A stretch of DNA of 38,788 nt, taken from contig PLZS01000067.1 of assembly GCA_003153555.1 (NCBI GenBank), positions 1 through 38,788 of the forward strand, given 5' to 3'. Below the pieces are notes generated by a model. It was given only the letters and a program-made list of their open reading frames with translations. It was not told where the DNA came from and did not search any database. The translations under genes were made by a program, and so were the position numbers. Shown here in pieces: positions 34,610-38,788 of this stretch (its first letter is position 1; every line of letters begins with the position of its first letter). This DNA is from Candidatus Melainabacteria bacterium. GTDB taxonomy: Bacteria > Cyanobacteriota > Vampirovibrionia > Obscuribacterales > Obscuribacteraceae.

Positions 34610-36942
34610 CACCACCCTCATTAGTCGTAGAAGGCGTAAGCATACAGCTTGGCAAGCGCATCGGCAGAGGTGGCGAAGGCGAAGTTTTCGCTTTGGAGAA
34701 TGACGTCGATCGCGCCCTGAAAGTCTACACAGCATCGGCGTCAGACAGTCACCAACGTGAAGCGAAGATTGCGGCAATCATCAATCGCAAAATTGCGCAG
34801 CAATCGAGTCTGGTGGCATTCCCACTGGCAATTGCGCGTCACAGCGACGGTCGCTTTGCCGGGTTCGTAATGAAGCGAGTGACAGGACACAAGCCGCTTT
34901 TTGAACTCTACTCGCCAGGTGCAAGAAAGAAACATTTCCCGAAAGCTGATTTCCGCTTTCTAGTCAGAACAGCAGCCAATATCAGCAGAGCGGTGGCATC
35001 CGTTCACAGAACTGGATGCGTAATTGGAGACATCAACCACTCCGGATTTTTAATTTCTGAAGAAGCGCGTGTTGCACTGATTGACGCGGACAGTTTTCAA
35101 TTCATCGACGGTCCGCAAAAATTTCTTTGTCGCGTTGGAGTTCCGGAATATACTCCACCAGAGTTGCAAGGCAAAAAACTGGGCGGCATTGTTCGCACGG
35201 CAAATCATGACGCTTTCGGTCTTGCAGTCGTAATCTTCCAACTCTTGTTCATGGGACGACACCCGTTCGTTGGTGCATTCGAAAAAGGCGATATGCCGAT
35301 TGAGCGAGCCATCTTCGAGCATCGTTTTGCTTACTCGAAGAAACGCAATGTCGGCATGACCAGACCTCCGGGAGCTGCATCACTAGCTGATTTTCCATAC
35401 GAAGTGGCGGAAGCGTTCGAACAGGCGTTTAGCCCGCACTTGGACAGACCACGTCCATCGGCAGAAACCTGGATTCAAATTCTTGAACAGCTAGAACGAT
35501 CTGTAACTCAATGCGACAAAGATAATTTGCACTATTACCCAGCTGCCGCAGCTGAGTGCCCATGGTGCCGAATGGAACAACAGCTAGGAATGTTGTTGTT
35601 CTTGCCACAAGTTCTCAATTTGAGCTTACCTTTTGATGACCCTGGTTCTGCCTTCTTCAATTTAGCCACAGCCTGGGCTGCAATTGAGAAAGTGCAGTTG
35701 CCGAACCCGACGAGTTTACAGCCGGTTTTATCGCTGGTTGAATGCAGCCCTAGTGAAGAAGCGAAAAGAATAAAAGCTCCGGAAAACAAATCACGCAAGA
35801 TTGGTATTGCCATTTTGATCTTGGCTGGAATTGCTCTGATCTGCTGCTTCAAATTCTGGTACGTGTGGGTTGCATTGGCTTGCTTCGGCGGCAAAAAATA
35901 CTTCTTTAAAATGGACGCAGAGAAAGCATTTCTTGAAAAATATTTCCGCGCAAGAGATCAATTTGAAAAAGCGGTGCAAGATTGGCGCACCAGATGTGGT
36001 ATCACTCAAGTCGCCGCAGTCAAATCATCGCTAACCGAAGCTAGGGTTCAATACCAAAATCTCGAACGAGAAAAACAACTGCGTGTTGCGCTTTATCACT
36101 CCAATCACAGAGCTCGACACGCGAATCAGCTACAAAGTTTTTTAGAAAGTCATGAAATCCGAAAAGCCAAAATTCGACACATCGGTCTGGCAAGACAAAC
36201 TGCCCTCGCCTCATACGGTATAGAAACCGCGCTAGATATCGCGGAAGCGAAAGTGCTTGCTGTGCCAGGGTTCGGTATCAAAAACACTATTCCCCTTCTT
36301 GAGTGGAGAAAAAGCCTCGAAGACGCTTTTGTTTATGACAGCAAACCGAATGATATGGATGAGCACGAAGTGAAAAAGATTCAGTTCGAAGTGGATCTAA
36401 AAGGCAGCGAACTGCGGAAGAAATTGGCTGCTGGTGCGATTGATCTTTCACATGCAGCGCACATTGTCAGCACCAGAGCAAAGAAAGAGGATCCAATCGT
36501 AACGCGCGCTTATTTACAATATCAGTGCGACAAGGAAGATCTTGCATTTCTCGGTTTATCGATTTCTGGTACATCACGTGCGAGAAAAATGAAGTGGCCA
36601 ATTACTGCGCGGAAGGCTTCAGGCAAGCCCACATCAATAGCGCAAGCTTCTGGTATGCAAAGTTCAGGCAGGCAAGCTTCTAGCATGCAGCCTTCAGGCA
36701 GACAAGGTTCAAGCCCGCAATCTTCAAGCAAGCAACCTTCAAGCACACAATCTTCAAGCCAGTCAGCTTCGCGCACAGCGGTGTTGAGCAAGTCACCACC
36801 GGTCACGTCGGCTTCTGCAATCTGCTGCCCACGTTGTGGAAGCAGCATGGTGAAGAGAATTGCACGACGCGGAACCCCAGCCGAGAAAGTGTTTTATGGA
36901 TGTTCGACTTATCCGGCTTGCAGAGGCGCTAGAGCGATTTAA
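34606..36942 (+). CDS. Ser/Thr kinase with transmembrane, helix-hairpin-helix and topoisomerase-type zinc finger (third gene of TerY-P triad)
   Basis: 778 residues. The kinase domain (about 10-300) has the glycine loop GRIG-like IGRGGEGEVF, VAIK-type ALKVY (Lys39), catalytic loop GDINHSGFL (Asp142) and metal Asp160 in LIDADSFQF, with later APE-type EYTPPE and DAFGLAVV. Gly147 stands where kinases have the Mg-binding Asn. A CPWC knuckle (318-321) is followed by two membrane helices (about 399-430), coiled coil (440-530), an HhH-like segment (SYGIETALDIAEAKVLAVPGFG, split across 537-557), a repeat-rich linker (670-725) and a C-terminal CPRC...C...C zinc finger of the topoisomerase type (741-772). 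This domain set defines the TerY-P kinase; ligand and nucleic-acid role unknown. Confidence 0.88.
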   Translation: MTPPSLVVEGVSIQLGKRIGRGGEGEVFALENDVDRALKVYTASASDSHQREAKIAAIINRKIAQQSSLVAFPLAIARHSDGRFAGFVMKRVTGHKPLFELYSPGARKKHFPKADFRFLVRTAANISRAVASVHRTGCVIGDINHSGFLISEEARVALIDADSFQFIDGPQKFLCRVGVPEYTPPELQGKKLGGIVRTANHDAFGLAVVIFQLLFMGRHPFVGAFEKGDMPIERAIFEHRFAYSKKRNVGMTRPPGAASLADFPYEVAEAFEQAFSPHLDRPRPSAETWIQILEQLERSVTQCDKDNLHYYPAAAAECPWCRMEQQLGMLLFLPQVLNLSLPFDDPGSAFFNLATAWAAIEKVQLPNPTSLQPVLSLVECSPSEEAKRIKAPENKSRKIGIAILILAGIALICCFKFWYVWVALACFGGKKYFFKMDAEKAFLEKYFRARDQFEKAVQDWRTRCGITQVAAVKSSLTEARVQYQNLEREKQLRVALYHSNHRARHANQLQSFLESHEIRKAKIRHIGLARQTALASYGIETALDIAEAKVLAVPGFGIKNTIPLLEWRKSLEDAFVYDSKPNDMDEHEVKKIQFEVDLKGSELRKKLAAGAIDLSHAAHIVSTRAKKEDPIVTRAYLQYQCDKEDLAFLGLSISGTSRARKMKWPITARKASGKPTSIAQASGMQSSGRQASSMQPSGRQGSSPQSSSKQPSSTQSSSQSASRTAVLSKSPPVTSASAICCPRCGSSMVKRIARRGTPAEKVFYGCSTYPACRGARAI
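36643..36762 (+). repeat. Eight 15-bp tandem repeats in kinase linker
   Basis: Eight exact-length 15-bp units (36643, 36658, 36673, 36688, 36703, 36718, 36733, 36748), consensus CAA-nnT-TCA-AGC-nnn, encode the five-residue unit Q-x-S-S/G-x. Units differ at the second and fifth codons, and a decayed ninth copy lies just before. In frame and without stop; a typical site for unit-number variation. Confidence 0.9.
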
Positions 36943-37110
36943 CGATATCTGCTACATCAGTATCTGGCTGGTAGGATTCCAATTTCAAACGTAAAGGATC
37001 TATTTTGTCACTAGTATCGCTTTACATCCATCGATCACGCTCGTATTATTGATCACGATTCCTTACTAAAATCTGGTTCTCTCCGAAGCTGGCGAATTAG
37101 CGTATCCGGC

Positions 37111-38788
37111 ATGGCACATCCCCAGAGCAAGACAAGTCGACATCGCGATAGCCGCGGCCAGGCCGTGACAGTCTTGATGATATTTGTGGGTCTGTTTGTA
37201 ATCGGATCGCTAGGTCTATTCGCCTTTGAGATCAGCCGCTACGCCCTGGCTCAAAATCAGTTGAGGAATTGTGTCGATGCAGCTGCTCTTTCTGGAGCTG
37301 CCACCTTAGTGATGAGCAACGATCCCTCGCAGACTCTACTAGCGCAAAAATCAGCCGTCAAAGTGGCTATGAAGTTGTTTAAGCAAAACTCCATTTTAGG
37401 TGAATCGCTGACAGCGGCAAGCCAGGCGGCTCAGCTTCCTCTCAAGCCCGGTCCTCATCAATCAGCGTTATTCTTTGAATTTCTTGTTCCTGCCACCGCT
37501 ACCACACCGGCTCAACCGGCTCCAATGGGAAATCCGGACGCAAAAATCATTCGAGTCACCGGGTCGTACGGGGTAGTGCCTGTGTTTGGCGGATTTTTGC
37601 CCATTGGCAGCGTTCCTGTGTGGAGTAGTTCAATCTCATCTATTCCCATGATCGATGTAGTCGACTGCTTTGATGTCGGTGGCTCAATGGACGATCAAAC
37701 AAACGTGACGTTTATCAAACGGGTTTGGGTATCGACGCTACCAGGTCCGGGATATGTCGACTATCAGCCTGTTCTAGCTCCGTCTGGCGCGGTGGCGGAA
37801 GGAACGATTGCCAAAATTTTGAATGAGCCTCCCAGAGGAGTGAATCTTAACGGGTTGGAGCCACAAGGGCTGGAAAATGCCAACACAGCGCCCGTGCCGC
37901 TCAAGTTCAGCGAGCTGGCGCCTGCAGCTACCGTGGGGCTGAGAGGATTGACCGATGCCGGTTCGCCTCCCGGAAACTACCCGCCACCGTTTGGAGTATC
38001 GCCCACGCCTTCCTTAGGAGGCCAGGACGTATTCACCGACGTGGTCGTCAACCTCGATGGCAACGCTCATTTTGGCGGATGTTCGGTCGGCGGTTGGAAT
38101 TTTCCTAATATCGCTGTTCTAGTTGAGGCCGCTCGTGGGAATCTGGAGAGCCCTGCGGTTTTCGCCGCAGCCGGGCTTTTAGGCAATAACAAGTTCGCTG
38201 GAATCGTGCCCCGACCTGGTTACAAAGTTTTTGGCTACGAATGCTATGCCCAACAAGCACTAACACCCTTGAACACCGCCCGCAATGCGGCTCTCAATTT
38301 CAGCTTCGACCTTTTGCATACGAATACGTGCCAGCTCGGCGAAGTCAGCTTTAACGATCAAGTTGGTTTCCCAGGACCCCTCTCAACCTTTACTGCGCCC
38401 AATGTTTCCGCCGCGTACAGTCAAGCCAAAAGCGGCACGTTCTTGCTTCCCAACCAGTGGGAAGAACCGATCAACGATCAATTGTTTGCTATATACAAAG
38501 CGCTCTGCAGCGAATACACGAGCCCCGCAGCAAGAAATTGGGGCATAACCAATAATGCCGGTTTAGCCATATCGGCTTCGGTCGATTGGTTGACGAATCC
38601 GAAATTTCACAGGCCAAATGCAGATAGAGCGATCGTGCTTTTTACCAACAGCGCACCATCGGTTAGTGAAATGCCTAATACCAGGGGTGCGGCCAAACGG
38701 GCCCACGATCTGGGCATTCCTGTCTATGTTGTTGGTCTGGCTCAAAACGCCGGCATTAAGGCGATTCAACTAGACGCATTTACAGATG
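37111..38788 (+). CDS. TadE/TadG-like Flp pilus-assembly protein with VWA-like domain (partial)
   Basis: 559 codons are visible and the frame is open at the right edge. ATG 37111 is the first sensible start; SD is weak. The N-terminus is the TadE/G signature: basic segment ending RGQAV, a membrane helix (about 19-40, TVLMIFVGLFVIGSLGLFAF), then the conserved E-x-x-R-x-x-L-x-x-Q-L-R-x-x-VDAAALSGA helix. The body contains a VWA-like domain with a degenerate MIDAS: FDVGGSM (Asp188, Gly190 for Ser, Ser192) and, late, LFTNSAPS (512-514) where TDG is usual, followed by AHDLGIPVYVVGLA. A beta-rich insertion of about 300 residues separates these motifs. Minor pilin-like surface role is likely; metal binding doubtful. 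Confidence 0.85.
   Translation, partial: MAHPQSKTSRHRDSRGQAVTVLMIFVGLFVIGSLGLFAFEISRYALAQNQLRNCVDAAALSGAATLVMSNDPSQTLLAQKSAVKVAMKLFKQNSILGESLTAASQAAQLPLKPGPHQSALFFEFLVPATATTPAQPAPMGNPDAKIIRVTGSYGVVPVFGGFLPIGSVPVWSSSISSIPMIDVVDCFDVGGSMDDQTNVTFIKRVWVSTLPGPGYVDYQPVLAPSGAVAEGTIAKILNEPPRGVNLNGLEPQGLENANTAPVPLKFSELAPAATVGLRGLTDAGSPPGNYPPPFGVSPTPSLGGQDVFTDVVVNLDGNAHFGGCSVGGWNFPNIAVLVEAARGNLESPAVFAAAGLLGNNKFAGIVPRPGYKVFGYECYAQQALTPLNTARNAALNFSFDLLHTNTCQLGEVSFNDQVGFPGPLSTFTAPNVSAAYSQAKSGTFLLPNQWEEPINDQLFAIYKALCSEYTSPAARNWGITNNAGLAISASVDWLTNPKFHRPNADRAIVLFTNSAPSVSEMPNTRGAAKRAHDLGIPVYVVGLAQNAGIKAIQLDAFTD

Noticed and set aside
37714..37727. Same 14-mer as the palindrome at 899-912
   Set aside because: Lies inside the TadG-like coding frame (I-K-R-V) and has no promoter context; probably chance, and it lowers confidence in the upstream copy.

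Overview
The window reads as chromosomal DNA of a free-living, Gram-negative-type bacterium. It has a TolC-like outer-membrane efflux protein, a glycine-zipper envelope protein, a TadE/G-like pilus protein and several Sec-type signal peptides. It is rich in TPR and LRR proteins, one-off signalling proteins, and GTG/TTG starts with good Shine-Dalgarno (SD) sequences. This mix (TPR proteins, PP2C phosphatases, VWA proteins, LigD, Flp/Tad pili) resembles non-photosynthetic Cyanobacteriota such as Obscuribacterales. That placement is an impression from gene style; no rRNA or marker gene is present to prove it.

Layout. 1-857 (-): N-terminal part of a TolC-family efflux protein. 1179-3265 (+): secreted LRR protein and two small unknown proteins. 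3290-11812 (-): helical-repeat protein, glycine-zipper protein, a very large cytoplasmic hybrid histidine kinase, and an exported TPR protein. 12178-16560 (+): double zinc-ribbon protein with a clear terminator, then a stand-alone ATP-dependent DNA ligase and a three-domain LigD (phosphoesterase-ligase-polymerase). 16557-24316 (-): TPR membrane protein, PP2C phosphatase, polytopic membrane protein, and a tightly overlapping ABC operon (permease, ATPase, permease fused to a CPBP protease). 24380-30401 (-): PDZ-VWA protein, Eco57I/PglX-like adenine methylase, REC-GGDEF-EAL protein. 30605-32937 (+): flippase-like membrane protein, patatin lipase, small secreted protein. 33148-36942 (+): a compact three-gene TerY-P type operon (VWA, PP2C, Ser/Thr kinase with helix-hairpin-helix and topoisomerase-type zinc finger). 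37111-end (+): TadE/G-like pilus protein, cut by the window edge.

The strongest signals are these. (1) A kinase in which three of the six phosphorelay positions are substituted (Thr, Ala, Glu), leaving one clean His-Asp-His route; the c-di-GMP protein also has a Ser at its receiver phosphosite. (2) A perfect SD and in-frame ATG inside ligD exactly at the ligase/polymerase junction, suggesting a separately made polymerase. (3) The TerY-P triad, whose kinase carries a non-standard catalytic loop and eight 15-bp tandem repeats. (4) A cluster of mini-palindromes inside the methylase gene. No rRNA, tRNA, CRISPR array or insertion sequence was recognised.
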